Below are positions 45,432 through 58,513 of a stretch of 64,000 bases of DNA, piece after piece. Numbering within the stretch: the first letter of the stretch is position 1; the number at the start of each line of letters is the position of its first letter. This DNA comes from Lycium barbarum (lineage: Eukaryota > Streptophyta > Magnoliopsida > Solanales > Solanaceae): the NCBI RefSeq assembly GCF_019175385.1, contig NC_083341.1, positions 89,616,321 to 89,680,320 of the forward strand. Direction: 5' to 3'. The notes below the pieces were generated by a model that searched no databases, was not told the DNA's origin, and saw only the letters and a program-made list of their open reading frames with translations. Made by a program: the position numbers and the translations under genes.

Positions 45432-48400
45432 TGTCACACCCCGACCTTACTAAGGTGTGATGGGCACCCGACTCTTATTTAGGGCCGAGCGAACCCTCAG
45501 ACTTCTTCTGTACAGAAAATCACATCAAACTTCTTAAATCAAATAAGGTAAAATACATAGTAATTTTTTTTTTTCAGACAGTATTCTTTGAAGCCGAACG
45601 GATCCACAGTCATACAGAATTCGGTACAATATGTCACCGACTGACAAATCGGCTGACGGAGCCGCTTATAGACTGACAACCAACACCCACGACACTGTCT
45701 GCAAAGTCTCTAACATAAGTCCAGAACCATAACATACCAACTCTGACTCGGCAGCACTCCAGGAGCAATTGGAGTTTGCCAACTTCGCTGGATCATCTCT
45801 TGTAACCACTTCAGCTCATCTGGGAGTACCTGCGCGGCATGAAACGCAGCCCCCGAAGAACAGGGGGTCAGTACAGAAAATGTACCGAGTATGTAAAGCG
45901 AAAATGTCACAAGTAATCATAATCCGAACCAGAAGTACAGAAATATAACGAACAGAATCGAACCCGAATCTGAAATAGACATACATAGTTTGGCCTGCAG
46001 AATCATCATACAGATCTGGGGCACAAAATGTGACTGACATAATCATAATCAGAGCCAGAGGTACAGAATGTAAGGTCCGGATCGGATTACCAGAAGTGTA
46101 ACATACAGAGACGTGATTCAACCGGACAGACAGAAGGGTAGCGGACAGAACCATAATCCAATCGGACAGACAGAATCACAATACAGACGGATAGACAGAA
46201 TCATAATCCGGACGGACAGACAGAATCATAATCCAGACGGACGGACAGAATCATAATACAGACGGACAGACAGAATCATAATCCAGACGGACGGACAGAG
46301 TCATGCATGCAGAGTCATACAGAGTCATATGCTTATACAGATGCAGATAGCCTATACATACATACATACAGATCTCGGCCCTCTCATGAGAGACGCGGTA
46401 ACAGAACCCGGCCCTCTTAGTACGGGACGCGGTGGACAGGCAGATCAGATCATATGCCATCCTGGCCGCCATTCCCATACACACATCATAATATCATACA
46501 GATATAAACAGATTCCGGCTCGCACACCGAGGGACGCGGTGAACAATGCAGAGGAATGTGTACGATAACAGAACCTGGCCCGGCGCAGTGAAGGAAGCAT
46601 TGAGGTGTCCACGAACAGATTAATGAGAAACCACATACACACAGATCATCATACAGACTCAATGGAACTGAAGTAGGCCAAATGGCAGGTCAAATCAAAA
46701 TATTTGGACAAACATACGCATATATGTCGCTTGGGATGGCACGACAGATTGTTACCAGAATCAGATTTTCAGATGTCAAAAGCATTTGGTCAGATTTATA
46801 AAAATAGGCATAACGCCTGTCATATAATGGACAAAATATTAGTCCAGATGTTGTCTGAGAAGATCAGATAGAAACGAGGTAATTAAAGTTATACAGAAAG
46901 TATCGGGCCTTGTGGGCCCGCCTCGGACCCACTCAGGGCGGCGTACATAAATTACCGATAATAGACCTTATGAGGTCGTCCATAATCATTTGGAAGCATA
47001 CCGACTCCATTTAGGAGAGTTACATACTCAAAGTTTACTTTAAGGACAAATTATAAGAAAAGTGATTCAATCTTACTGAATGAATAGTGCCCAAAAGCAA
47101 ACTCGATTTTCTACGAACAGAATAATCCCCGAAGCTCAAATTCAAGCCTAGTACTCCTAGGACATGCCATAAGAAGGAAAGGGACAGGTTTACATACCTT
47201 GGCTGCGCCTTACGCTTGCTCGAATTCGATTCCCGTTTCGTCCAAGATCTGCAAATGGTCACTTTTACCAATTGTCAAATTCAAGCCTTAAGAATCCAAC
47301 TTAAGCACTTGCCTACCGAAATTTCGGCAGCATTTCCCCTATACATATAACATCCCCGAGACTTAGCTCGGCTTAATATATCAACAACAGCAACCCAACA
47401 ATCCAACCACAACATTAACAACAACAACAAGTACTACAAAATACACAATATGGCATAACTAGCCATCTTTCCCACATGACACAATATCTTTCATTCCGAC
47501 CTTACACTTCCAAACCAATCTTAATATTTTCATATTCATCATTAGTCATGATCATTACAACGCAAATAGGAAGCATTTCATATCCTTTCTACAATATATT
47601 CACAAGGTATACACGATATACAAACTTTTCACCAAAACCATAATTCATCTAAAATTTCCAATCTTCAACATAATCGTTCATAATGCATTCTTACCTTCCA
47701 ATTTCATTAATGAATATCATGATTTGCACCTTACCACTTTCATTTCCATATATACATAAACTACAATAAAGTTGCATATTTCCTACAACAACTTAACAAC
47801 AAACTTTCCATAACAACAAGAACCATTTTTTTCTTCCATTCACTTCACAACAACAAAATCATCATACTAAGGAAATTTAATTTATCCTCCACCATCAACA
47901 CAACACCACACGGCTACATTCCATATTCCAATTTCCGTCGAATTCATTCAACTTTCATTTCCAATATAATTTCTATCATAACCACAACTAGACTACAACA
48001 TAAAATTCAATTCATGTTGGCTATTCATCAAGGCACCCATACGGCCACACAAGCATATATAAATACCATACAAACTTCCATATTTTCATAGTTTCTACTC
48101 ATTCCTACATTCCACAACATGAACAAAGCTCCATAACATAATAAAAAGGGATGGATTCTTACCTTTTTCTCCAAACTTTTTCACTTAAACAAGTTGCCAA
48201 ATTGAAGAAACAAGTCCTCTATCCTCCCAAACAATTGCACCAAGTTGTAGAGGACCCTTACTATAGTAGGAAAACCACAAAAGAACAATTTTTGGGACAA
48301 GATTTCTCATGGCCAAATTTCCATGGGGTTGGCCGAATCCCTTTGTGGAGTTCTTGCTCTTCTTTTTTTTTTTGTTTCTTGAATTAATGGGGTGACTCTA

Positions 48401-48896
48401 TATATATATATATATACATGTCTTCCACTACTCTTCCATATTTATTATTTGACCCCTCAAAATAAAAGTATAGCCATATCATCCCTTCTCTAGAGAATTC
48501 TTGCCTTTTCTCTAGAATTTCTAGAAATTAAAAGAAGACTAATGTCTTCTTAAACAAGCTTTGATCCATAATTTTCATAATTAACAAATTGCCCCCCATA
48601 AATTAAGAATTGTGGACATATGTTGATGCCACACGGCCAACATGCATTTTTAAGAGTTTCCTTGAACTCTTCGTGAAATTACCATTTTGCCCCTAAGCTT
48701 CCACATTATTTCCATTTATCATGTCGCGAATTTCTCTTTTTAGCCCTTCACCTCTCTCAACATTTCCATACTAATAATAATCATAAATAATATTTACCAC
48801 AACTCGTACATTAAAATAATTTTCGAATATGATCTTGTCCTTGACTCGCCATGACTTTCTCGAATTATCCAAAGGTATGAAATACAGGATATAACA
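45432..48896 (-). repeat. 5' LTR of E5 (group B)
   Basis: 3465 bp, minus strand TGTTATATCCTG at 48896 to GGTGTGACA at 45432. Longer than other LTRs here, partly from a 25-bp array at 46162-46309. Stem-loop with CCCCC/GGGGG at 45850-45867. The upstream flank TTTGC is the presumed duplication; the other side is out of view. Confidence 0.85.
46162..46309 (-). repeat. 25-bp tandem repeat in the E5 LTR
   Basis: About six units of ACGGACAGACAGAATCATAA plus five bases, in exact 25-bp steps at 46162, 46187, 46212, 46237, 46262 and 46287 (partial). Confidence 0.92.
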
Positions 48897-48900
48897 TTTG

Positions 48901-48905
48901 CATAC
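48901..48905. repeat. Target site duplication CATAC, left side of S3
   Basis: Matches CATAC at 51202-51206. Confidence 0.9.
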
Positions 48906-49070
48906 TGTCACGACCCGACCAGGGGCCGCGACGGGTACCCCGGGGCTAACCACCGAGCACCCCTCATTCTACTGCGTATCACTCTCATCTAATGCTCTTA
49001 TCAATATTATACTCAAGTTACAAGAAAATTATCATTCATCCAGGAACATAAATACTTTTATACGCACAAG

Positions 49071-49120
<50 letters not shown>

Positions 49121-51201
49121 CACATACATTTACATGCACGTGGTAGCAACCTCGTGAGACCATACCACCCACACTGTGTATCTACGAGCCTCTACTAGAG
49201 TACTAGACATATGGACGGGACAGGACCCCATCGTGCCCAAAAACATACATGTACACAAAAAGGGTAACCATAAGAACCTCCAGAAAAATGGAGAGCTCTC
49301 AACAGCTAACAGCTCCTACGAGTCTGGAGCAGGATCACCTCCCTGTCTACCTGTGGGCATGAACACAGCATCCAAAGAAAACGGACGTCAGTACGAACAT
49401 TGTACTGAGTATGAGAGGCATAAACAATAATATCACATGAACGAAGTAAAAGGAGCATCAACAAGGAACATCTGTATCTTAGTGTCAAATAGAAAAGGAG
49501 TGATGCATGCTGGCTTGCTCATAGTCATCATCATATCACATATCCATAAATATATAAACTGCCTGTCCATATCGGATCGGTGTAATAATCATTAGCCTGC
49601 GTCCAGGCCTCTAGCGTCCGGGGTATCATCTCCTGCCGCCCACTTGTGGTGTCTGCCCATGCCATTTGGCCATGGTGTATAGCTGCCCGCCTTAGCGGTG
49701 ACTGCCCGGCCAAGTAGGCGCGGTGTGATATCATCAGTATAATATACTCATCATAATGCATACATAAAGGCTCAAGGGTAACTATGCTTTGTCGGGGTGA
49801 CGTAAGGTCGTAATCCCCGATTCCATTATAGAGCACTCATTAACATCCTGCCTCACCTTGAAGGGAATAGTATATGAGGTGAGTGTAAGCAATAATGAAA
49901 TCATATCATGAATATTTAGAACTCCTATACTCTAACTCATTACCTTGTGTAGCAAATTAGGGGTATCAGCTCGTATTTCTCTTTCGGAACTTAAGAGATT
50001 CATGGAGAAGAAAGAAAGTCATATTATAGGATTCATGCCATAGAAGGAAAGGACTAGCCTCACATACCTTTTTCGTTTAAATATCTTATCGCTTGATCGT
50101 CCTCCTTCTATGCTCGCATTTCAACCTTCGAGAGGAATTGCATTAACATTAGTTAATCGTCTATAAGAACAGTTCACTATTTCTAGGGAAAATCGGGCAG
50201 CACTTCCTTTGTTTATACTACTTTTCCCACGTTCTATATCAACTCCCAACGTTAATAACAACATCCAAAATATAGCAACAACAATCATCATTTCTCTGCA
50301 TTTACCACAATTCACCATTTCTCTTAGATTTCTCCACAATTATGATTATAACTCGTTATCGTGTTTTCTCATATATAATACTTATTTCATGGTCTAAATG
50401 TCACTTATAACATATTCACAATCACAGCATACCAACATTCATGATTCACACCAATCACTATTCACTCATTCATGACCCAATTTCTATGTCTTTCCACAAT
50501 TCAAGTGTTTCAACTTTCAACCACTCAAACCATATAAAAGGGTCATAAAACTCACCTTAGATGATGGATGAACAACCTTTGGGTGGAACTCCTTTTCTTG
50601 CACCAAAACCCTAACTCACGCTTCTTGAGTTTCCTTGGCTTAGATGAACTTTTAATGGGTTTCATAAACATGATTTCATGGATTTGGTGTAGTTGACCAT
50701 GGTTTTCCTTTGATTTCTTATGGATGAATGGTGGAGAAGGTTATAGAGAGTTCTTGGAGAGAAGAGAGTGGAAGATGAAATGAAATAAAAATGGAGGAGG
50801 GGTCTTATATTAATTCATGAAATCAGTCCCGTCCGAGATGTACGGTGCGATAGACGGAGCATCGATTGGATCAACGGAGTCGATCTAGGCGTCGAAGTCG
50901 TCAAATTTCCAGTGAGCAATCTGTCATTTCTTCTCATTCGACGGTGAGAAAGACGGCCCGTCGAACTGATCGACGGAGCGTCAACCTGTTCGTCGAGTGG
51001 TCTTCGCTCCAGCTCAGTTTTACGGCGCCATCGACGGGGCATCGACTTGTTCGACTGTACAAAGGACGACCGTCGAACCCCCTTTTCGCAGGACTGCGGT
51101 GAAGTTTCATTTAACGGACTTTTCTCCCTTGCCTTTAACTTCTCTAAAAATTTACGTTAGTCCCTTCATCGCTTAGCAACCCAAAGTTCCGAGGTGTAAC
51201 A
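48906..51201 (-). mobile_element. S3: solo LTR
   Basis: 2296 bp, minus strand TGTTACACCTCGG at 51201 to GGGTCGTGACA at 48906, flanked by CATAC. U3 carries GACGGTCGTC-type inverted motifs (50830-51070) in place of the ATACGGACCGTAT type. Stem-loops at 49369-49407. Its first 185 bp closely match the E10 stub at 62677. Confidence 0.92.
49074..49112. repeat. (AT)n microsatellite in S3
   Basis: AT repeats over about 40 bp. Confidence 0.95.
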
Positions 51202-51585
51202 CATACAAGGGTTAAACATGTCTAATACCTCATAATCTTGAAGAGGAACCTTAACGCTCGAAACCAAGACAGCCAGTATGCTTTACAATTCGATATGTCT
51301 AAATAGAGGATGTAGCACACTTATTCTCGATTCATGTTAACTTCGAATGCATGCATTCTCTAAAAGGCATATAGATGATCGTGTTGTACTTTAAGATGTA
51401 TCCATAAGTTTCTCATGTGGTTCTCAAGACCATTCTAAACTCAAATCCATGTTGAGTAGATTGTAATAGAAATCTCGAGGCAAAACCTTATCTTTGTTGC
51501 TTAACTCTGGAAATCCTTAGAACTCAGCCTGTTCATACAAGCTTGCTCACATCACAAGCTAGAAAACATTTTCTGAGGTGTAACA

Positions 51586-52767
51586 TTAACTACCCAACGT
51601 CTATCCTCCTAAGCTTGTAAATCTACATTCAAGAGGATTCACACAAAGGGTAAGTCATCGAACGCTTATAAGATCAAAATAAACTATTAAATAATCTAAC
51701 GAAACTTGGGCAACATTTCCTTCATATCTCCTACTTCCACCAATTTTCTAAACAACTCCTAAAACAACAATACAACATCAATAATACCATAACTAAGAGA
51801 TTGCATTCAAACAACACTAAATTCCATCCCAAAACTCCCTTTTCTAATCAATCCATAACAATAACTTCGACACAACTCGTATACACTTGTATACCACACT
51901 TCTTCAACATCATTGTGACCCCTCATAATAAGATCATGCTCAAACCATGCTAATAATTATAGCCCAAGTTATATTATCACTCAAAATATCGTCAAATGCA
52001 TATTTGAACTTTTCCTCCAATTTCATTTCCTCAAATCTTGACATAGTTGTAAAAAAAAAACTCATAAATACATAACTAAGATGAAATCTTACCTCAATAT
52101 TCAAGAACACTTCAATTTCAAAAGTCACTTCATCTTAAAATTACCCTTCAAAGCTCTTACAAGAAGAAGGATCAAGTTTAAATCTCACTTTGTAACCCTA
52201 AGTGCTTTGATCTTCACTTTGATCCTTTATTTTGGCTTGGAGAAATGTTGGAATATGTTTGGAGAGGTTTCTAGAGATCTATTGAACTTGGGAGTGTGTT
52301 TAAAATGACTAAAATTACCAGAGGTCGTCATACTTAAATTCTGGAAAATTCCACCGACATTGATTATACTGGTCGTATAACTTGGCCATATAACATTATA
52401 CGGCCAACTTGCGGGTCGTATAACATTATACGGTCCACATAATTTGGTCTTATAATACCACCTAAATATTTTGTTTCTCTATTAAATTTTGATATCCGTA
52501 AATACGGTCCATATCTCAAAATACGGACCATATCTCACTTATACGACCCATATATGATGTTTTCCAAAAACAGCTTTTGACGAACCTTCTCGCTTCAATT
52601 CACTTATTCTCCAATCCTTCCATAACTTGCCAAAACATGAGTTTAAGCCCTTATAAACACAAGTTAAGCATGTCCAACCTCATATATCCTTGAAATAAGT
52701 CCCGGTGTCCAAAATTGAGACACCAACGTACTACGAATATCAATGCACAAAAGTACAAGGTGTAACA
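51586..52767 (-). repeat. 3' LTR of E7, 5' portion (group A)
   Basis: Minus strand starts TGTTACACCTTGTAC at 52767. Palindrome-type motifs lie at 52365-52560. Broken at 51586 by the E6 insertion (presumed duplication TTAAC). Remainder outside the window. Confidence 0.65.
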
Positions 52768-52800
52768 TTCCTCCCCTCTTTGAAACATTCGTCTTCGAAT
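52768..52800 (-). other. Polypurine tract and box of E7
   Basis: Minus strand CATTCGAAGACGAATG then TTTCAAAGAGGGGAGGAA before the LTR. Confidence 0.8.
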
Positions 52801-52856
52801 GTTAACTTCCAAAAATTCTACCCGATTTCGGCAGAGTCTCCCCTGTAACTGTACCA

Positions 52857-53367
52857 CTACCAACCTGCCACAGCAACCCAAAATATACAGCGCTGCACAG
52901 GGCCATAACTAGTAACAAAAACAGGCCCACATGACCAATTGGAGTAGCTGATAAATAATGCATACCTGACGACAATCTTAATGTAGTCTGGATTTGTTCT
53001 GGAGCTAAAAAACAGATGAGGATATCTAGACTTCATATCTTCTTCAGCTTCCCAAGTCATCTCCTCTATATTCTTTTTCCTCCACAGGACTTTAACTGAA
53101 GCGACATCCTTAGTTCTCAATCTCCGAACCTGTCTATCTAGAATGGCAATGGGAACCTCTTCATATGATAATTGCTCAGTAACCTAAACATCATCAATGG
53201 GCACAACTCTTGAAGTATCTTGAATACACTTTCGAAGCATCGATATGAACGGACTCTAAGTCTGAGGGAAGATCTAATTCATAGGCCACCTGGCCCACTC
53301 GACATATAATCTAGTAAGGCCCAATATATCTAGGACAAAGTTTGCCTTTCTTGCCAACACTCATAAC
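52857..53367 (-). pseudogene. INT C-terminus and chromodomain of E7
   Basis: The minus-strand frame 53120-52857 reads VLWRKKNIEEMTWEAEEDMK and KSRYPHLF, a chromodomain. Upstream (53130-53367) lies the INT C-terminal segment with Pro-Ile-Ala-Ile-Leu-Asp-Arg and GQVAYELD-type traces and stops. The E8 insertion at 53368 cuts it. The chromodomain normally tethers INT to marked chromatin. It is followed by a non-coding segment, purine tract and LTR, as in E1 and E2. Confidence 0.78.
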
Positions 53368-54498
53368 TGTCACAACCCAGCTAGAGGGCCATCACAGGTA
53401 CTCGGTACTAGCCTACGGAGCACCTCTGGTCTAACATTCCATAAGTATTTCTAGGTGGACCGCACGCACTTAGTGCAATCATCGATAGCTAAGCTTGTAT
53501 GCATAAGGCAATAAAGCTACCAAACTATTATACAACTATAGGAACTGATATAGTTAAAGAGCATCCTACTACACACATCTGTTTACGAGCCTCTAAATAG
53601 AATACATGAATACAGAAGGACAAGGCAGGACTCTGCCATACCCAAGTGTGTGTACCAAAAAATAGTACCAGCAAATGCAGCTCCAAACAACTAGAGCGCC
53701 TCTGAGATTCCGCTGATGGAGTTCCTAAAGATATGATCCATCTCCCTGTTTTCCTGCGGGCATGAACGCAGCGTCCACAAGAAGGGACGTTAGTATGAGC
53801 AATGTACGGAGTATGTAAGGCATGACTAACCACATAATGAAAATATGAAGATAACGTAATATAAAAGAGATCAGCTTGTGACTTTGAATGCCTTTTTAAG
53901 GAAGATGTCGTGCATGGTTAGCTTTTTTTTTAAAAAAACAACTCTTCCATATATACATATATAGTATCTTGTCCAGCCGTTAAGGCACGGTGGAACATAT
54001 ATATTGTATTGTCCGGCCATTAAGGTGCGATCTTGTCAGGCCATTAAGGCACAGTAAAATATATGTAGTATCTTGTCCGTCCATTGAGGCGAGGTCTCGT
54101 CCGGCCATTAAGGCACGGTAAAATATATGTAGTATCTTGCCAGGCCATTGAGGTGCGGTAAATATCTAAATTACACATATATAAATACATATAGCATGCA
54201 CGAGAGCCCAATTAAATGTTACTATTCTATCGGAGTGACGTAAGGTCGGTAACCTCTGATTTATATTATGGATTAATCATCATCACTTTATCTCATCTCG
54301 AAGGGACGAACAATGTGAGATGAGATCGCCAACAATGAATAAAATTGACAAATCATGAAGTAACTTAGCATTCTCATATCGTCATTGAAATCATAAATTG
54401 TAGTTTCTAGAAATGGAATCATCCTCATCATCATCATTTTTATCCTGAAAACATAATCATCTTTACCGTCATAGAACTTTAAGAATCCTAAATATTTA
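53368..54498 (-). repeat. E8: 3' portion of an LTR, cut by E9
   Basis: Minus strand ends GGGTTGTGACA at 53368 (flank ATAAC). Contains the stem-loop CGTCC/GGACG at 53772-53789 and an array of GTCCGGCCATTAAGGC units (53970-54170). Whether it is a solo LTR or part of a full element cannot be seen. Confidence 0.7.
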
Positions 54499-56759
54499 TG
54501 TTACACCTGGGAAAAATTTTCGTTAACGTACAGTGAATAGGCTAGCGCAGGGCACGACGTATACGATGTTTTGATAAGTAATAAATAGCATTTGATGGTC
54601 CTAATCGAGATTCAAAGACATTTTACATAAGGGAAGAAGGTTGTCAAGGCAAGCAAGGGATATGTTGCGTGTCGGGTAAGAATTATGAGCGAAGAGTTAA
54701 CGATAGCGTAATGATGTCTTGTAGAAAAGAGATAATGTCCCTTAGATAGGTATTGAGGTGTTAATCCAGTGTCAAGAAGGTTTCACAAGAATTGGAGATC
54801 AAACGGGTCGACGAGAACGAGTTTCGGAGAGCTGGGCATTATACGGCCAAACATACTGGCCGTATAAAACATACGGACCGTATGTCCAGCCGTATGTCTT
54901 GCCCAGAATGAGGTTCTTCACTGGCCAGATCTACGGCCAAACATACGGTCAGTATAAAATATACAGACCGTATGTTGGTCTGTAGAATCTGGTCGGGGCA
55001 GATTTTAAGTTGATATAAGGACCTCGCTCTCTCATTAATTCATTTCATTTCACTTCTACACACCTCAAGAATCCTATAGAACTCTCTCCATTATTCATCC
55101 ACAAGAAACCAAGAGAAATCCATGATCAACTTCATCAAACCCACAAAATTAACTGTACGAAACCTATCAAAGTTCATCTAACCAAGAAATCCCAAGGGAA
55201 GTGGACTAGGGTTTTTGTGCAAGAAGAGAATTCCCACTCAAGGCTTATTCTTCCATTATTTAAGGTGAGTTTTATGATCATTCCATGTTGTTTAAGGTGT
55301 TGAAAGTTAAAAAACACTTGGATTGTAGAAAGATATAGGAAATGGGTCATGAATGTGTGAATAGTGTCATTGTTGAGTAGTAGTTTGGGGTAGATTATGA
55401 ATATTGGTATGTTGTGATTGTAAGTATGTTGTGAACGAAATTTAGAACATGGAATAAGTATTATATGTGAGAAAATGCAATAATGAACTATGACCATGAT
55501 TATGGAAAAATTGGAGTGAAATTGTGAAATGTGGATAATATAGATGGATGATGATCATTGCTTGTGATATTGCGAATGTTGTTATCAATGTTTGGGAGTT
55601 GATATAGAATATGGGGAAAGTTGTATAAACAAAGGAAATGCTGCCCAATTTTCTTTAGCTTTAGTAAGCACGTTTAAGTACTCGATTAGCTAATGTTAAT
55701 GCGAATTCTCTTGAAGGTAGAAACGTGGGCATCGAAGGAGAACAAGCAAGCGATAGATTAGTTAAACAAAAAAGGTAAGTGAGGCTATTCCTTTCTTTCT
55801 AAGGCATGAATCCTATGGTATGACTTTTCCCTCCTCTCCATGAATCTTCTACATCCCGGAAAGCTAAGAGCCTATGCTCATGAATAGCTACATGAGATAA
55901 GAGATACATTACGAGCCCAATAATGATGATGATGAGCTTAAGTCTAAGGATTATAAAGTTCATGATATGATATTCCTATAAAGTTAATGATGTTTTTTAT
56001 TGTATACACTCACCTTATATACTATTTCCTTCAAGGTGAGGCATAATGCTTATAAATGTTCCATAATGGAATCGGGGGTTCACGACCTTATGTCACCTCG
56101 ATAAAGTATAGTTATCTTTGAGTTTCTATGCATGCATTATGATGAGTACATGTTGATGATATTACACCGCGCCTATATGGCCGGGCAGCACCGCTAAGGT
56201 GGGCGGCTTATAGATGATTACATCGTGTCTATATTGTACGGGCAGCACCACTAGTGGGCGGCATGAGATGGTACCCTGGACGCGGGAGGCCTGGACGCAG
56301 GCTAATGATTATCACACCGTACCTTTATGGACGGGCAGCTTATACATTTATGCATATATGATATGATGACGATTATGAAGTAAGCCAGCATACATTATTT
56401 CTTTTATAATTGACAGTCAGATACAGTTGTTCCTTATTTGATGCTTCCTTTATCTCATTGACGTATTATTATTACTTATGGATCTCATACTCAGTACAAT
56501 GTTCGTACTGACGTCCTTTTTCTTTGGACGCTGTGTTCATGCCCACAGGTAGACAGGGAGGTGAGCTTGATCCTGACTCGTAGGAGCTGTTAGCTTACTT
56601 GAGAGCACTCCATTGTTCCGGAGGTGCCTTTGATTATTATTTTGTGTACATATGTATATTTTGGGCACGACAGGGTCCTGTCCCTTCCCTTTGTCTAGCA
56701 CTCTAGTAGAGGCTCGTAGATACGCAGGTGTGGGTTATATGGTCTCACGATGTTGCTAC

Positions 56760-56814
<55 letters not shown>

Positions 56815-56999
56815 TATTTTGATAGTCGAAGGGCTTATGTGTATAAAAGTAATTATATTTCTAGATGAAAAATGATTTTCTTGTGACTTGATTATGAATT
56901 TGACAAAAGAACACTTAATGAGTATGATGAGTAGTAGAATGAGTGGTGCTCGAAGGTTAGCCCCGGGTACCCGTCACGGCCCCTAGTCGGGTTATGACA
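54499..56999 (+). repeat. 5' LTR of E9 (group A)
   Basis: 2501 bp, TGTTACACCTGG to GGGTTATGACA. Palindrome CATACGGACCGTATG at 54870-54884 with partial copies to 54990. Double stem-loop at 56492-56530. GGCCGGGCAGCACC repeats near 56175. AT/GT microsatellite at 56760-56811. Confidence 0.9.
56492..56530 (+). other. Double stem-loop core, E9 5' LTR
   Basis: CAGTAC/GTACTG (56492-56510), CGTCC/GGACG (56512-56530), followed by TTCATGCCCACAGGTA. Confidence 0.75.
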
Positions 57000-57003
57000 A
57001 AAG

Positions 57004-57015
57004 TGGTATCAGAGC
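57004..57015 (+). other. Primer binding site of E9
   Basis: TGGTATCAGAGC, exact. Confidence 0.93.
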
Positions 57016-57206
57016 AGTTCAGTCCTAGGAAGTGTCTACGAGCCGTGTCTAGTAGAGTCTTGTTTATGGTGTGTTGCGTGCCACACTAATAAACAGGAGG
57101 CTACTGGGCATTTAGGAAAAATGACCATCCTTCATCTTAAGAGATCGTGGAATAGAGCTGTATTATAAGATTTTCTCCTCCCTAATAGTGTACTATGATT
57201 TCAGAA

Positions 57207-58513
57207 ATGTCGCCAAAGCGAAAAGCTACAGCCGCCCAAAAGGTCATGACTACAATAAAAAGGCGGGTAGAAAGGGAGCCGCCAATGAATGTAGAAGAGG
57301 GCGAGTCATATAATGAGGCCCCATCTAATACTTCCTCCACCCCACCCAGTGTAGAAGAACAAGGAGGAGCTTCAGTTCCAGTTCCTCCACCGGTCGCTTC
57401 GGGTCAACAAGTGACCGAGGCTATTCATCTATTGACGCAGTTAGTCGCCGCCCAGGCACAGCAGTAGAATGTGAGTCCAAGTGATCGGGCAGCTAGTACC
57501 AGAGCCCGTGATTTTATGAGTTTGAATCCTCCGGAGTTTTTCGGGTCAAAGTCGGATGAAGACCCGCAAGGTTTTATTGATGAGATGATGAGAACATTGA
57601 GGATTATTCATGCCTCCGAAACAGAATCTGTGGAGCTGGCATCTTATAGACTCTGAGATGTGGCGGTATTGAGGTACAATAATTGTCTAGCATTAAGAAA
57701 AGAAAATGCGCCTCCTCCCGTGTGGCAAGAATTTGTCGATGTTTTCATCCGCCACTATTTTCCACCCGAGGTCCGCCGAGCTAGAGCGGATAAGTTCTTA
57801 AATCTAAAGCAAGGAAATATGAGTGCCCTGGAGTATAGCCTTCAATTTAATTCATTGGCTAGATATGCCCCGACTATGGTGGCCGATATGGGAGATAGGG
57901 TACACAGGTTTTTGAGTGGCTTGGGGCCACATTTGTTCAAGGATTGTTTGACGGCTTCGTTACAAGATGGGATGGATATTTCCCGAATACAAGCCCATGC
58001 CCAGAATTTAGAAAGACAACAACCTCCGCAAAGGGGAAATCGTGATATCAATAGAAAGCAAAGCAAGAGGGCCATATCTATGGGGGCAGGAAGTGATTAT
58101 AGAGGGGGATCAAGGCAGACACATTCTAGACACTCAGGCCAGTCGGTGAGTAGTGCACCACCACGATTTACGGGTAGGAGATTTGATCGCTCCTTTTATT
58201 TAGGATAGGGTCAGGGTTCGAGGGCCTCAGATTCTCAATTTGGGGGAAATTATAGCCAGAGGAGACCCCCGGTACCGCGATGCAGCCAGTGCGGTAGATT
58301 GCATTCCGGACAGTGTCGCCAAGGTTCGGATGCTTGCTATGCCTGCGGCTGGGTTGGGCATATGATGCGAGATTGCCCGTCAAAGAGTGGTCGAGTTGGG
58401 TTTCAGCCCACAGGATCCGTCGCTGGTTCATCTTCACTGCGCCCAGAAGGGCAGACTCCCCAGATATCAGTAGGTCGAGGTAGAGGCAGAGGGGGAGCAT
58501 CAACTTCAGGTGC
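57207..58513 (+). pseudogene. Gag of E9 (in-frame stops)
   Basis: Start chosen at MSPKRKATAAQ (57207), as in E1 and E4; an in-frame ATG lies 12 bp upstream. The frame is constant to S4, with stops at about 57465 (CAG to TAG), 57654 (CGA to TGA) and 58206 (CAG to TAG). The capsid core spans about 57500-58020 (EFFGSKSDEDPQGF, EYSLQFNSLARYAP). Two zinc knuckles follow near 58280-58375 (CSQCGRLHSGQC and CYACGWVGHMMRDC), then RGRGRGG. Least frame-damaged gag here; the three stops remove function. Confidence 0.88.
58509..58513. repeat. Target site duplication GGTGC, left side of S4
   Basis: Matches GGTGC at 60882-60886. Confidence 0.92.

Larger units (their letters stand above)
48897..51585 (-). 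repeat. E6: 5'-end fragment of a group A LTR, split by S3
   Basis: Minus strand starts TGTTACACCTCAGAAAATG at 51585 and is visible over 51207-51585 plus 48897-48905. The rest would lie beyond E5. No PBS or coding sequence seen, so the element type is inferred from the terminus alone. Confidence 0.55.

Noticed and set aside
46120..46310. CRISPR-like spacing of repeats
   Set aside because: Units are contiguous 25-bp repeats without unique spacers, in plant LTR sequence.
48151..48387. A 78-residue frame in the E5 LTR
   Set aside because: On the strand opposite the element, within LTR sequence, with a homopolymer end; no similarity seen.
50866..51102. Arg/Ser-rich 78-residue frame in S3 resembling an RS protein
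   Set aside because: It reads across GACGG/CGTCG inverted motifs of U3; the richness follows from the repeat.
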